Shown here: piece by piece, positions 8,750 to 19,087 of the stretch
Layout of the letters: every line of letters starts with the position of its first letter
How positions within the stretch are numbered: the first letter of the stretch is position 1
Source: Byssochlamys sp. IMV 00236
Lineage: Eukaryota > Ascomycota > Eurotiomycetes > Eurotiales > Thermoascaceae
Length of the DNA stretch: 23,011 nt
Assembly (NCBI GenBank): GCA_001931875.2
Contig: MSJH02000127.1
Coordinates: 1-23,011, forward strand
Reading direction: 5' to 3'
The notes under the pieces: generated by a model
Told to the model about the DNA's origin: nothing
What the model saw: the letters and a program-made list of their open reading frames with translations, nothing else
The model's database searches: none
Program-made: the position numbers and the translations under genes

Positions 8750-9542
8750 TTATTCTGGTGTATAAGGTGATTGAGGTATATCAAGATCTAAGACATTGGA
8801 CAGGGTTGACTTCAAATCATTAAGTGACACTGGTTTGCCTATGCATCCATTCTAAAAGAGTATATGAGTAACCCATGTCGAAGAGAGTTTCAATTGTATT
8901 TATATTTACCATGCCGGCATTAGTATACAACTCGCGCCATTCCTTGGTATCATTCGTGGTGACAGCAACGATGGGTATATTACGATTATGAAGCAGGATA
9001 TCGAATTCGGTGGATGATCGTATATGACGTGCTGTCTCAACACCATTGAGGATAGGCATGTCAATGTCCATCAAAATCAAATCGAACGGTCTACATCTTA
9101 ATAACTCTAATGCCTTTACTCCACTCTTTACTAGCTCTATATGCTCAAACACGTCTGGCATATGTGTGCTCAGTAATCGCGATAGTATTTGTAAATTAAC
9201 AGCGTTGTCATCTACGAGCAATACATGAAGTCTAGGTGATTTTACTCTCTTTGGCGGATTGCTGAATCGTCTTTTAAATAATGCAGATGGCGATGGTAAT
9301 GATAATGATGGTAGTATCAGTGGGACTTGAGGCGTTGTTGGCGGTGATGGTAATGATGATGATAATGATGGTAGTGACTGAGATGGTTCTTTATCAAAGA
9401 ATGAAGCTGAGTATCTTATACAGGTGGGTCTAAAGCTTGACTTTCCAGTATCATGAATAAGTATAGTAGGCGTCGAAGGTAATGAATTGAATAACTGAGA
9501 TTCCTTTATTCTCTTTTTGTTTTTGTAAGCAAAATAATCCAT
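8750..9542 (-). CDS. response-regulator receiver-domain protein
   Basis: Two exons (9542-8910, 8851-8750) give 244 aa. Residues 1-100 form a Ser/Pro-rich, low-complexity leader with repeated Leu-Pro-Ser units. The receiver domain follows (about 105-240): acidic pair Asp111-Asp112 in LLVDDNAVNLQIL, phosphoacceptor Asp159 in LILMDIDMP, conserved Thr195 in AVTTND and Lys217 in GKPVS. It should accept phosphate from a histidine phosphotransfer protein downstream of hybrid histidine kinases. There is no attached DNA-binding or output domain, so it resembles fungal stress regulators of the Srr1/Ssk1 kind rather than Skn7; which one is not clear. The intron falls late in the receiver, and without splicing it the Lys would be lost. 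A TATA box lies 81-88 bp upstream of the start. Confidence 0.9.
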
Positions 9543-9622
9543 GGCTTTAAAAAAAAAGTAAAAAAAAAAAAAAAGATGTAAAGAAAGAAAGAAAGCACGG
9601 AAAGGGGTTTTTCTTGGCCGCT

Positions 9623-9630
9623 CTTTTATA
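9623..9630 (-). promoter_or_regulatory. TATA box of the receiver gene
   Basis: TATAAAAG on the minus strand, about 85 bp upstream of the receiver-gene ATG, followed by a C/A-rich stretch. Position and sequence are typical of a fungal core promoter. Confidence 0.5.
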
Positions 9631-10128
9631 AGCAGCGTTTATCGGAATAACCTAAATCAAGGAGATGAAGGAACCAATTGTCCGAAATTAATAAAAATTT
9701 TCGTTTCTACAGCAACAAATTATTTCCTTTCCTGGTAACAGAGACCAATAGGGGCATTCCAGATTCACTCTCTTTCTTTTTATTTTCTTCGTGTTGAGCT
9801 TTCCTGTATTATTTATCACATGTAGAATTGAAGACAATTCATTAAAGACACTTGCACTCGTTTGGTTGCACCGTGAATGTTGTCCAAGCCGGTTCCCGTG
9901 GTTACCCAGTCATGAAAGAACCACTCGACTTTCTTTTTTTTTCTCTTGGTTGCTCAGCGGGTTTTTGACAGATTAAGAAAAATGGATATTTTTAATAGAG
10001 CCCCATTCAATGAAAAAGTTGGTTGAATGCATTAATAAATAATAAATCATATTATCATACTGTTATTTTTGGATGCTCTATAGGCCACTTGACCTTGATA
10101 TATATATATATATAAATATAAATATATA

Positions 10129-10260
10129 TCATTTCTTGTCGTTAGCTGGAAATAATGGATCGAGTTTATCTCCCTTATTTTTTTCTTTATGCACTCGTGT
10201 AAATTTTACTCCGGGACCCTTCGAACTGTTTTCAAATTCCTTGTACAAGGCAACAGTCAT
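10129..10260 (-). CDS. possible 43-residue ORF, unknown
   Basis: An ATG-started frame of 43 codons with a charged, Lys-rich composition; it begins MTVALYKEFENSSKGPGV and ends ANDKK. The frame stays open upstream to about 10317 without another ATG. Composition looks protein-like, but no family is recognised and nothing confirms expression; it may be an exon fragment or chance. Confidence 0.18.
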   Translation of the reverse strand: MTVALYKEFENSSKGPGVKFTRVHKEKNKGDKLDPLFPANDKK

Positions 10261-11541
10261 GGGACGATATGTGTTTGTTTGATGTCGACGTGCAAAACAA
10301 ATTATTACGCGCGACACGGTTCATTCCTTTATCCTTGGCGAAGCACATGATGTTTTTTTTTTTTTTTTATCATCGTGTCCATCTTTTACAGCCAATCGCT
10401 TTTGAACTCCTTAAATAAGCGATGGGGCACTTCAGTAGGATAATCGGTTTAACCTTTATGTAATTCATTGTTTTGTCGCTTTTAATTCAAGAGTCTAGAA
10501 TAATTGTGTGAGAATGAAAGAAGTTCCTCTTCTCTCAGGTGATTACGAGTTGCCACGTTGAAAAAGTTACAAAAAAAAAAGCTTCTAGAGAAATCTGTTC
10601 ACTCTTTTTACATGATCGTATTACAATGTTGGCGCAAAAGAATTTGCTCCTTGAAAATGTTGATAGAACGTTTCTAGAAAAAAAAAAGGTTCGATAGAAG
10701 TTCGGCCAGACTTCATCTGTAACATTCTTTAGGTAGCAATCCGCTTTGTCTTTGAACAAATAAAAATGGTTCGCGAATCAATTAAATTTCTAAATTTGGA
10801 ATTGTTTATTTGGTGCTCATTAGATGCAGCACCCTTTAAAACCATTTGATACCCTGATAGAACAAATAAATGTAAGGGGAGGGAAAAAGAAAGAGGGGAC
10901 ACCGATTTCAGGGTCGAGAACCATTTCATTATTGGTTAATGACTTTAATCAAAAAGTAAGACATATCAAATCACCAAGTTGATGAAAAAGATTGTTATCA
11001 GATATTTCATTTCAAATCAAAATAACAAAGCCAGCGCACACACATCAGTGTATCCTTAAGGGTCATGTACTATTACTAGAATATTCTATTTGATGGAATG
11101 ACCATATCTGTAATAAAAAAAAAGCAAAAAAAAGAGTATTAGACCTAGTGAGAAAGTCATTCAAAGAAGAAAAAGATTGCATAAAACGTTGATTGGGGGC
11201 TATGATTAAGCTTTGCTTGGCAAATTACAGATGCTAAATTAAGTAGAAAACCATCAAGAGATTACTCAATTGATTACGATAAAAACAGACTGTGGCTTTC
11301 TTTTTTGATAAAAAGGAGAGGTAGCACATAATCTTTGTTTTCTGTATCATAGAATTGAATTATAGTAAAGGTGCAATTAGTCTTTTGACAGGCATGAATT
11401 AATAATAAATCAATAAGGAATATCATGATCCCATGACTTATTCAGTCATTTCACTATTATTAGCATCATAAGCAGCCTATGAAAATCTAAAGTTTATTTT
11501 TGGTCACAGTATGCTTTATCTAACTGAATCATGCTTCATTA

Positions 11542-11739
11542 TTAATCACGGGAGTAGTCAGCCATGTGTCTGTAAAATACCCCATTCAATTTGAACGGGC
11601 TTACACTACTGTCTAAGAACTTGTGGTTGACAACACGATAATTACGGTGAAGTCGGAGCTGGAATTGATGAATGCCGAAGCATAAACTTCGATTAGTCTG
11701 CGCTTTCGTGTTTAAATCACCAACATCTCTATCTCTTGC
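11542..11739 (-). pseudogene. coding-like fragment without start, unknown family
   Basis: A 65-codon open frame without ATG, preceded by an in-frame TGA. It reads VGDLNTKAQ, then FGIHQFQLRLHRNYRVVNHK, LDSSVSPFKLNG and FYRHMADYSRD before the stop. The low frequency of AT-type codons and the varied residue content contrast with the surrounding junk. It is likely a relic of a decayed gene or mobile element; the family was not recognised. Confidence 0.35.
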
Positions 11740-11805
11740 TCAACAGTAGAATCCAAACTTTCTTAAATAAGCTATGTTTCCTGGATCTCGGTTTTTGAAG
11801 AATGA

Positions 11806-12005
11806 CTAAAGCATTCTACAATTGTTTATAGATCTGCTAGTACTTCAACTTTGTCATTACAATACCAAACAGTCTTAACTGAAGATGATAAGAATTGTAT
11901 GAAGCATACACATGACCAAGTGGCAAATGTGTATTAAAGACGGATGTTACTGTAATGGATGCAGTTTATGACGAGTCGAAAAACTACTCTGTTGAGCAGC
12001 AGTAA
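11806..12005 (+). pseudogene. two overlapping coding-like frames, probably frameshifted relic
   Basis: One plus-strand frame (11806-11937) reads LQYQTVLTEDDKNCMKHTHD then QVANVY and stops. The neighbouring frame takes over and reads VLKTDVTVMDAVYDESKNYS then VEQQ to a stop at 12003-12005. A one-base change would join them, which suggests a decayed coding sequence. It faces the fragment at 11542-11739 on the opposite strand. The family is unknown; a mobile-element origin is a guess. Confidence 0.35.
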
Positions 12006-12373
12006 CATATCTATTACGTGATTTGACAACAATAATAGTCTTTTGCATTCATATATATTGATGTCAGTAACAGAAAGTTGGTCAACATGTTTGGCAACAA
12101 TTGCTTATAATTCATTTCTAAAGGCTTAACTGGCTTGATGTGATATTTTAAGTAGTCTTTTGATGCACTTTTTATTGTTATTATTATTATTAAGAAATGG
12201 AAATAGCGCCCCCCACAGTGCTGTATATAAGCTGTCATTACAGGTTTAGTAAGTCACTACGTAAGCTTTACTTCATCTGAGCGTGCTTCGGTAAATTACC
12301 TACTATAGAGGTGTCTGTGCGCAGCGCTTACGAATCCAGTCAAATTAGTAATACGGAAATTTCATTGGAACAG

Positions 12374-12381
12374 TATAAAAG
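12374..12381 (+). promoter_or_regulatory. TATA box of the Ufd1-AZUL gene
   Basis: TATAAAAG lies 45 nt upstream of the start codon, with an ATTGG (inverted CCAAT) about ten bases further upstream. This implies a very short 5' leader and supports the chosen ATG at 12426. Confidence 0.55.
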
Positions 12382-12425
12382 ACAGCTGTTTTTACAATTC
12401 TCTCTTTCTTCTTTAAATATTCGTA

Positions 12426-14591
12426 ATGCAAGATCAACAACAACAACATCAGCAGCAGCAGCAGCAGCAAGACATTGTGTGGAAATCATATTATTTTGTT
12501 AGACAAGCACAACCAGAACTTGAGCATGGAGACAAGATTATATTACCAGCAACAGCGCTTACACAATTACTATCAAAAGCAGGATCTGAACAATTACCGT
12601 CACCTCTGACATTTGAACTACGCCATCCCCACACGAACGCAACGATCCACTGTGGTGTGAAGGAGTTCTCTTCCTCTGACACGGCCGAATTACCTCTATG
12701 GATTCTGTCTGCCCTTGGTTTAAAAGAAGGCGATCGTGTGCTTATTCAACTGCGATTACTGCCCAAGGGCACATGGACAAAGTTGAAACCATTATCAATA
12801 GATTATAAAGAGATTACAGATTACCGTGCTGCTCTCGAGGCTCATCTTCGTGGACATTACAATACTCTAACTACCGGTCAGGTTCTTTCCTGTCGGTATG
12901 GTGGACGCACCTATCAGTTTAAAGTGGTAGAGCTGAAACCTAAGGACGCAGTGTCAATCACTGATACCGATTTAGAAGTAGATATTGAAGCAGCCGAAGA
13001 GCAACAACAGCAAGAGAAGAACTGGCATCCAACTAGTGAGCCTGTAGTTATTCGTTTAAACGAGTCCCAATCAAATGTCGAAGTGCCTTACAAATCATAT
13101 AGATATTGGACAGTTAAAATACCTCAAAGCATATCTGTGAAGCTTGTATTAAATATAGAAGCAGGTGATATAGGTAAGTGATTGTATAAGCTGAGACGAC
13201 ACAGAATGGGGAAGTCTAAGTCGATGCGTGTATGTATAGATGTTGTTGTAAGCAGTCAAGAGAAAAAGCCGACAGTTGACAGATTTGAATGGGCAAGTCT
13301 AAGCTCAGATAGTGAACGAACGATTCGTATAGACAATGCACCATCGGACACATTGTATGTTGGTTTACATGGATATAAAGAATATTCAATTGTATCCTGG
13401 AGGGTAGAAGAGGATGATGGAAGTATGGAAGTGGACGACAACGTCAACGAGAAGCCAGAAAGTACAGAAAATAAAGTTCAGTGCAAGAACTGTCATGCGT
13501 GGATATTGGAACGTACAGTGTTGTTACATGAGGGATTTTGCTATCGCAATAATGTACCTTGCCCTTGGGGATGCGGAAAAGTTTTTAAAAAAGGAAGCGA
13601 GGAGCTAGAAAAGCACTGGCATTGCGATCAGTGCGAGCATACGGGAACCACGGATGATAAAGACAAACACATTGAGTATTACCATACGCCAAAGACATGT
13701 GTCTGTGATACTTTTACAAGCAACACATATGATGCATTGGCAAAGCACAAGAGCACCGATTGTCCCGAAAAGATGATTGTTTGTCGATACTGCCATGTAT
13801 GTATTGTTTTGTATTATATGGTGTGTATCGCATACTTATTTATCACTATAGACATTGACCGCGCAAGGAGTTGTTTCACTGGATGCGAGAGATAGACTGC
13901 TGGGATTAAGATCTCATGAAAGCTATTGTGGGTCACGTACGATTACATGTCAAAAATGCAACAAACCCATACCCATCAAAGATATTCAAGTCCATGCCAA
14001 GATACACGAGGTCAAGCGTCAACAGCAGACACTACCCCCTGCTTGTTGTAACCAAAACTGTACAAGGCCCCGAGCAAAGAATAGGCTCTCACTGTGTCAA
14101 TTCTGTTTTGGTCCATTTTGGATATCTGAAGATGACCCTAAAAATGCCAAGTTGATGCAAAAAGTTGCACGAAAGCTGCATTCACAATTAACCGTAGGAT
14201 GTGGAAATAGTTATTGCCGGAATAAGGTACACAGACAAACAACAAACATACACTCTTTTAGAGTCCTCTTACGATGTTTTTGATTATGTAGTACTGTGCT
14301 ACCTGTACCAAAGACCCGAAAGATGCAACTACAGCTGCAAGTATGTTGATACCCCTTATTAAAAATTTGCCTAAAGAACTAGTCAAGTCAGATCCCCAGC
14401 CAGAACTCTATTTCTGTGTAGACGAGTCTACGACGCGCAAGAAATTTTTAGCCGAGATATTGTGCGATATGACTGAACACAAATTTGAATTGGGATGGTG
14501 TGTCAAGGCACTTGAAAGTGAACAAGAAGATTTAGATAGAGCACAGACTTGGCTGGATCGTAATGCGCCGAGAAAGAACCTTAGACTGTAA
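12426..14591 (+). CDS. Ufd1-domain protein with TRAF-like zinc fingers and C-terminal AZUL-like finger
   Basis: Four exons (12426-13173, 13240-13796, 13852-14226, 14292-14591) encode 659 aa. After a Gln/His leader (residues 3-15) comes a Ufd1-type double-barrel domain (about 17-250), then a beta-rich segment with RPTLDR-like KPTVDRFEW and LYVGLHGY. Cys/His fingers cover 331-475 (CKNC, CPWGC, CDQC, CRYC, then LRSHESYCGSRTITCQKC). Residues 530-625 carry QLTVGCGNSYCRNKYCATC, whose Cys spacing equals that of the UBE3A AZUL finger, followed by a helix with DATTAASMLI. The C-terminal end (ALESEQEDLDRAQTWLDRNA) resembles a UBA-type helix pair. Ufd1 domains bind ubiquitin chains for Cdc48/p97, and AZUL of UBE3A binds proteasome Rpn10. 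A role in handing ubiquitylated substrates to the proteasome is inference. It is distinct from the core Ufd1. Confidence 0.88.
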
Positions 14592-15331
14592 ATATTTTAA
14601 TATGACCATAAATATCATGTCAAATAAATACAACATCTGAAAGTTTTGCTTGAATATATTCATATGAATATCATGTTCTCTCTTCTACTTGGATGTTTGC
14701 TTGTTTTTTTTTTTTTTTGTTTATCCACGCCTAAACGATTACTTTAATTTGAATTCGCGCAAATATCCCGTGTACGCGACTGGGTGCCTTGATGAAAAAC
14801 ACACTATGTCATACATAGGGTGAACAGACGATATTTGCCATGTTTATTCTATCCTTTTTTCTTGGTTGTACATTGTTTGAAACAGTCTGTTCTCCCCCTC
14901 TTTTGTTTGGGCTATTTTAATAATATGAATGCATAGAAAAGAGATTTGTGTAATAAACTATTAACAAATTGTTTATTATTGCAAGTAAATAATACACAAC
15001 TCATGTATTATTGAGATAGTTTGTTTGTTTCTTCAGCCAGGTTTGATGTTTTTCTATTACTGTTGCATTCAGCTTACCATAATCAAAAAAGACAAGTTCG
15101 ACAACAAGCAAAATAGATAAATGTTAAAGTAGGAGCTGAGGTAATGTTTTATTAGCAAAGGAGTAATAAAAAGGAATAATAATAATACAAATATACACAA
15201 GATGGGAACGAGTATTTATATATGGTATGGGTGTTGTTTTATATTATAGTTTGCTTGAATAGGGATCATCGCGTCCTTAGTTTTCTATATAAAGTTTTGT
15301 TAATGATAGTACATATAGCTATCAAGAGGTA
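14592..15331. other. convergent 3' spacer
   Basis: About 740 bp between the stop codons of the Ufd1-AZUL gene (+) and the kinesin gene (-). It is AT-rich with a T15 run near 14704-14718. No gene is seen; both 3'UTRs presumably lie here. Confidence 0.6.
14623..14628 (+). promoter_or_regulatory. possible poly(A) signal of the Ufd1-AZUL gene
   Basis: AATAAA 32 nt past the stop codon on the coding strand. Position is plausible, but such hexamers are common in AT-rich DNA. Confidence 0.35.
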
Positions 15332-18300
15332 TTACCGTCGCTTAATTAGTGGTCTATTCTGCTCAAAGATATCAATGACCTCGTCTTCGCTTGCCTCTTG
15401 CCCTTCTGTCAAAGAACAAGCAGGGGAATTTCTGGTCGATGTGCTGTCCGTAACTTGCTAATATGTAATACCATCAATAAATATATGACTCATGTTTGTG
15501 AAATGTATACCAACCTCTTCTTGTGACAAATGTCTCTCATTATCAGCTGAATTCCCTTGACATTCAGTTCGGCTCAAGATATCCTTGGTTATCTGACTTA
15601 GTTTAAGATGACATTCCTCTATTGACTAAATCATTGCAATATTAGGGCTACTTTGAATTGCTTATAAAGAATTGTTTTACCTTGATTTGACGTTTTAACT
15701 TCAAGTTTTCCTCCTGTAGTTCTTGAATAGCTCTATTATCTTCATTTACTTCATAGTTTGCCTCATCTATAGTGGCAGGTAAAGGTAACTGTGGCGTCGA
15801 ACCTTTAATACCAAGTTGCGCATATTTCTTGAATAATCGAAATGCCCTAGTTCGTATCTGAAAAGGATCCTTTTCAAATTTCTCAGAGGCAATCACTTTT
15901 AGCAGCTTGCCCATTTTGGTTTCCTATCCGTGTCCATATTTAATATTTATAAGTCAGTATTTGCTTTTGAACATACCTTGGCCAGATCAAACGTGACTCC
16001 TTCAAATGCCTCTATCTGTTTCATGATTGCATCTGTATCTTCACAGAGCTTGTCAATGAGATGTAAGTAACGAATCCGGTAACAACTTGAGACATTACTA
16101 CTCACCACATCCTTTTTAAATATGCTTCGTCGTAACTGTTTTCTTAGCCTCAGAAAGGAAGCGAACGCTTCATCTTCGTCGGATAGTCCGTCTCTTTCTG
16201 GATCTAATCTCGAGTATTCACTGCCTTCATCGTCTCTTTTTTGGTCTTCTTTAGCTAGATTTGTATCAGAATTCAGAATACTTTGCTTATTACTGATGTT
16301 GCCATAATATTCTGTGTTCTTTTGACCCTCTTGTAGTCGGCGTATCTAACGTCAATTATGAGTAACTACGGTTCTGTAGATCTTATTCCAAACCTCTTCC
16401 ATAAGTCTCTCCTTTTCTAGTCTTTCTTCTTCTGCCTTAGACTTTAAAGTATTCATCTCCTCAATGATCAGTTTTTGCTTTTCTAAAAGCTGGATTATAC
16501 ATGGTAAGTAACTTAAACTGTCTTCAATGGTTTTGTATTTACTCTATTAAGTAATGCTCTATTATGCACTAAAAGAGTGTATTAGCTTGTTGATTGTATC
16601 TCTATCACCGCCAAGTTTTACCATTCTGATCATCCATTGTATCTCCATTTAGCTTTTCAAGTTCACGTTGCATCATATCTTGCTATTCATACTGTAAGAA
16701 GAGGAACAAACTATAATGTGAAATAGGATGACATACCTCCTGTGTAGCTGATGTCAACAATACTTCTTGTTTTGCTTGGTTCCGAATATCGTCAATGCGA
16801 CTCTGTTCTTTCTTTATCTCTTCTAATTTTGAAATCAAGTCTTCCAAAAATGATTTGTATTCACCAGCCTTATCGTAATACGAGTCTGAGGCGATATCTT
16901 GCTCCAACATTTCCGTAGATGACTCAACACGCGGGCGCTTTGATGTCGATTTAATATTCTTTGGATCAACCCCTGTTTTCAGTTGCCGTATTGTCGTAAC
17001 GTCTTTGGCCACAGCTGAAAACTTCATAACATGACTGTTTTCATCAAAGCTTGTGTCAAATGGATTGAAGTTGACAATGATCGCCTGTAAGAGAAAAGAG
17101 TTGGAGATCCTTTTTTGTGTTTTCTTCCTTGGATCCTTACCGCTTTTCCATCACCCTCGAACGCGCTTTTGAACATTTCGGTTAGCTTGCTGTGCCTGTA
17201 TGGTATAACTGCAGCACTCTGATGATTCGAATAGTTTAGTATCTTTTAAGAGATATCTGCATCTAGTGTTACCTTATTCATTTGATTCAGTCGAAGCATT
17301 TCCATGCATTGTCCAAGGAACATGAGGGATTTATTGATATTCCCAGCTTCTTTTAGCCTTTGACCTAGTGCATGTTTAGATTGTTGGTGATTATCGGCAT
17401 AGATCTGATAATTACCTGAACTAAGCGTATTTCTATACCTTTCGGATCCTGCCAGGTCAACAAATGATAATTTTGATAGCATGGCATATTGAGGATCTTC
17501 ACACACAAAATTATTATGATCTATAGGACATCTCACGATATGTACTGTAAATATACTATGACTTCGACTACTCTCTTGATTCATTGCTGTAGAAAATACT
17601 CGTCTGTTCTGTTGTCCAAATGACAGTATAGCATGTGCTTCATGGGTTGACTTTACTTTAATAAGGTTCATGTCTGCCACATATTTGTTTCCTGTACGTT
17701 GTTCATATTTGAAATGTAGTTGGTTTCTTTTGGCTCCTGGCTTTATTGGCGTTGGATCAAGTAGGTCAAAGATCTGCTCGTTGTAAACTTCGATAAATGA
17801 AATCCAAATTCCATATTCAAATGCAGTATCAACCTTGATCTTTTGATCACTTATTGACTGCTCCTGAACCTACATATCCGCTTGATGTTATTGTCTGTTA
17901 TATGTCACAACATGACTCACCTTACATTACAATGCGTCAAAAGTCGTCTATTCTCTTCTTCTGGATTGTCATACGCAACTGTTGCACTATGCATAGCTGG
18001 TTTCAACTATAAAAAGAATTCATGAGTATTCATCGTCATGATGTTTATATGTATATTGTTTTACTTTAGTCTCGCTCTTGTACTGATCGATGCTATTGAA
18101 AATCAAGCTCAAGGAACGAGGTACCAATCCAGGATCCTCTGGTTTTCCCATCACCGTGTACGTCTTTCCTGAATTCGTTACACCATACGCAAATATGAGC
18201 GCGTTATTTCCACCGAGTGCATCCTGGATGAGTGGTAAAGTTGTTTCATTAAAGAATGTTTGCTGATCTGTTGAATCGTTAAATATCTTGGTGAATCTGT

Positions 18301-18628
18301 ATTTCTCTGGAGTCTTATTTCTGGTTCTATATGCGTTTGAATCCTACAAATGATGTGTTATGTATCTATACGTCGTGTCCCTTTTTTTTATATCGTACAA
18401 CTGGTGGAATCATTGAGACCATATAGTCATCTAGTATTTTGATGTATGGATCACTGTCTCGACTGTCATCATTAGATCTAGGCCGAAGACGTAAATAAGA
18501 CTATAAAGAGGTGAGAACAAGCAATTATTCCAACTCTTTGGTCTTGCCTTTATTGGTTCTTTCTCCGGATTGTAGGATGGCTGTCTCTTGGATACGGAAT
18601 CAGGGGTTGATGAGCTAGATCTATGCAT
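15332..18628 (-). CDS. kinesin-6 family motor (KIF20/MKLP/Klp9-like)
   Basis: Fourteen exons (18628-18548, 18500-18402, 18343-18065, 18006-17926, 17869-17273, 17218-17141, 17084-16737, 16682-16622, 16568-16543, 16489-16394, 16345-15977, 15923-15681, 15625-15515, 15457-15332) give 864 aa. The N-terminal motor starts at PIKSYLRLRP. It has P-loop GVTNSGKT (114-121), switch I NQESSRSHS (277-285), switch II DLAGSER (318-324) and ends near VMKFSAVAKDV. The NSGKT P-loop, DSNAYRTRN-PEKY start and extra loop before the central strands are kinesin-6 traits; this family bundles midzone microtubules in anaphase and cytokinesis. Coiled coil covers about 405-580, then a basic/acidic tail. Intron 1 is GC-AG, exon 9 is 26 nt, and switch II is followed by about 17 extra residues. 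Family identity is strong; tail exons are less certain. Confidence 0.92.
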
Positions 18629-19087
18629 TGTCGGAGGTAAGCTACAGAGATAGTGTTTAATACAAATTCAATGTTTTGTCTTTCTGTTTACTTCATCCCA
18701 CTTCTTCCGTTGTTTTGAATGCTTATTTTTTTTTTTCCAAGAAAGAAGTAAAGGTTGTCTTAAACAGTTGAATGATCATTGCGGGGATTAAACATCAAGA
18801 CGTGCACTAACGGGAACAGACGTTTAAAGATACTTTATTAAATCCAATTCCAAAGCAGCGACTTCACTCTCTGACATGATTGTATACAATGTTTGCTCAT
18901 ATATTTTGTATAAGAATGAGTATGTAATTATGAATATGACATATAATAAAAAAGGGGGAGCTTTCTATAGGAATACAACAATAGACATATTGTTGTATTT
19001 GGTACCCGCATACTTGTATCTCCGTCCAAAAGCAGCAAAGGAAAAAAAAAAAGAAAAAACTTTTTATTACTTGTAGTGAATATCAAA
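18629..19087. promoter_or_regulatory. divergent promoter region (kinesin-6 / Trm3)
   Basis: 459 bp separate the two start codons. It contains poly-T and poly-A tracts (near 18727 and 19043) but no clear TATA box for either gene. No coding frame is convincing. Confidence 0.5.

Larger units (their letters stand above)
9631..12373. other. 2.7 kb gene-poor region with coding-like debris
   Basis: No complete gene could be assembled. It contains a TA microsatellite near 10098-10112, a T16 run near 10353-10368, a possible 43-codon ORF at 10129-10260 (-) and broken coding-like frames at 11542-12005, listed separately. The parts between these are AT-rich with scattered stops in all frames. No tRNA was found. 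Confidence 0.6.

Noticed and set aside
9791..9976. Plus-strand 61-codon open frame
   Set aside because: Lies in the upstream region of the receiver gene; no family and no start context support.
10688..10710. GGTTCGA as a possible tRNA T-arm
   Set aside because: No matching acceptor stem, D-arm or anticodon arm around it.
10535..10929. Minus-strand open frames upstream of 10.5 kb
   Set aside because: Short, partly coded by homopolymers, and not joinable by splice sites into a convincing protein.
11542..11739. Fanzor/TnpB-like C-terminal end (Arg-Asp-x-Asp pattern)
   Set aside because: Only a loose resemblance around the Arg-Asp residues; no zinc-ribbon Cys pairs and no upstream nuclease motifs.
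13174..13204. A 31-nt intron (GTAAGT to CACAG) in the Ufd1-AZUL gene
   Set aside because: Using the later acceptor at 13239 gives a 66-nt intron and restores GDIDVVVSSQEKKPTVDRF, the family pattern.
16082..16109. Possible 20-nt intron (GTGAGTAG...CTCAAG) in kinesin exon 11
   Set aside because: The frame reads straight through (KKDVVSSNVSSCYRIRYLHL), and 20 nt is too short for a spliceosomal intron.
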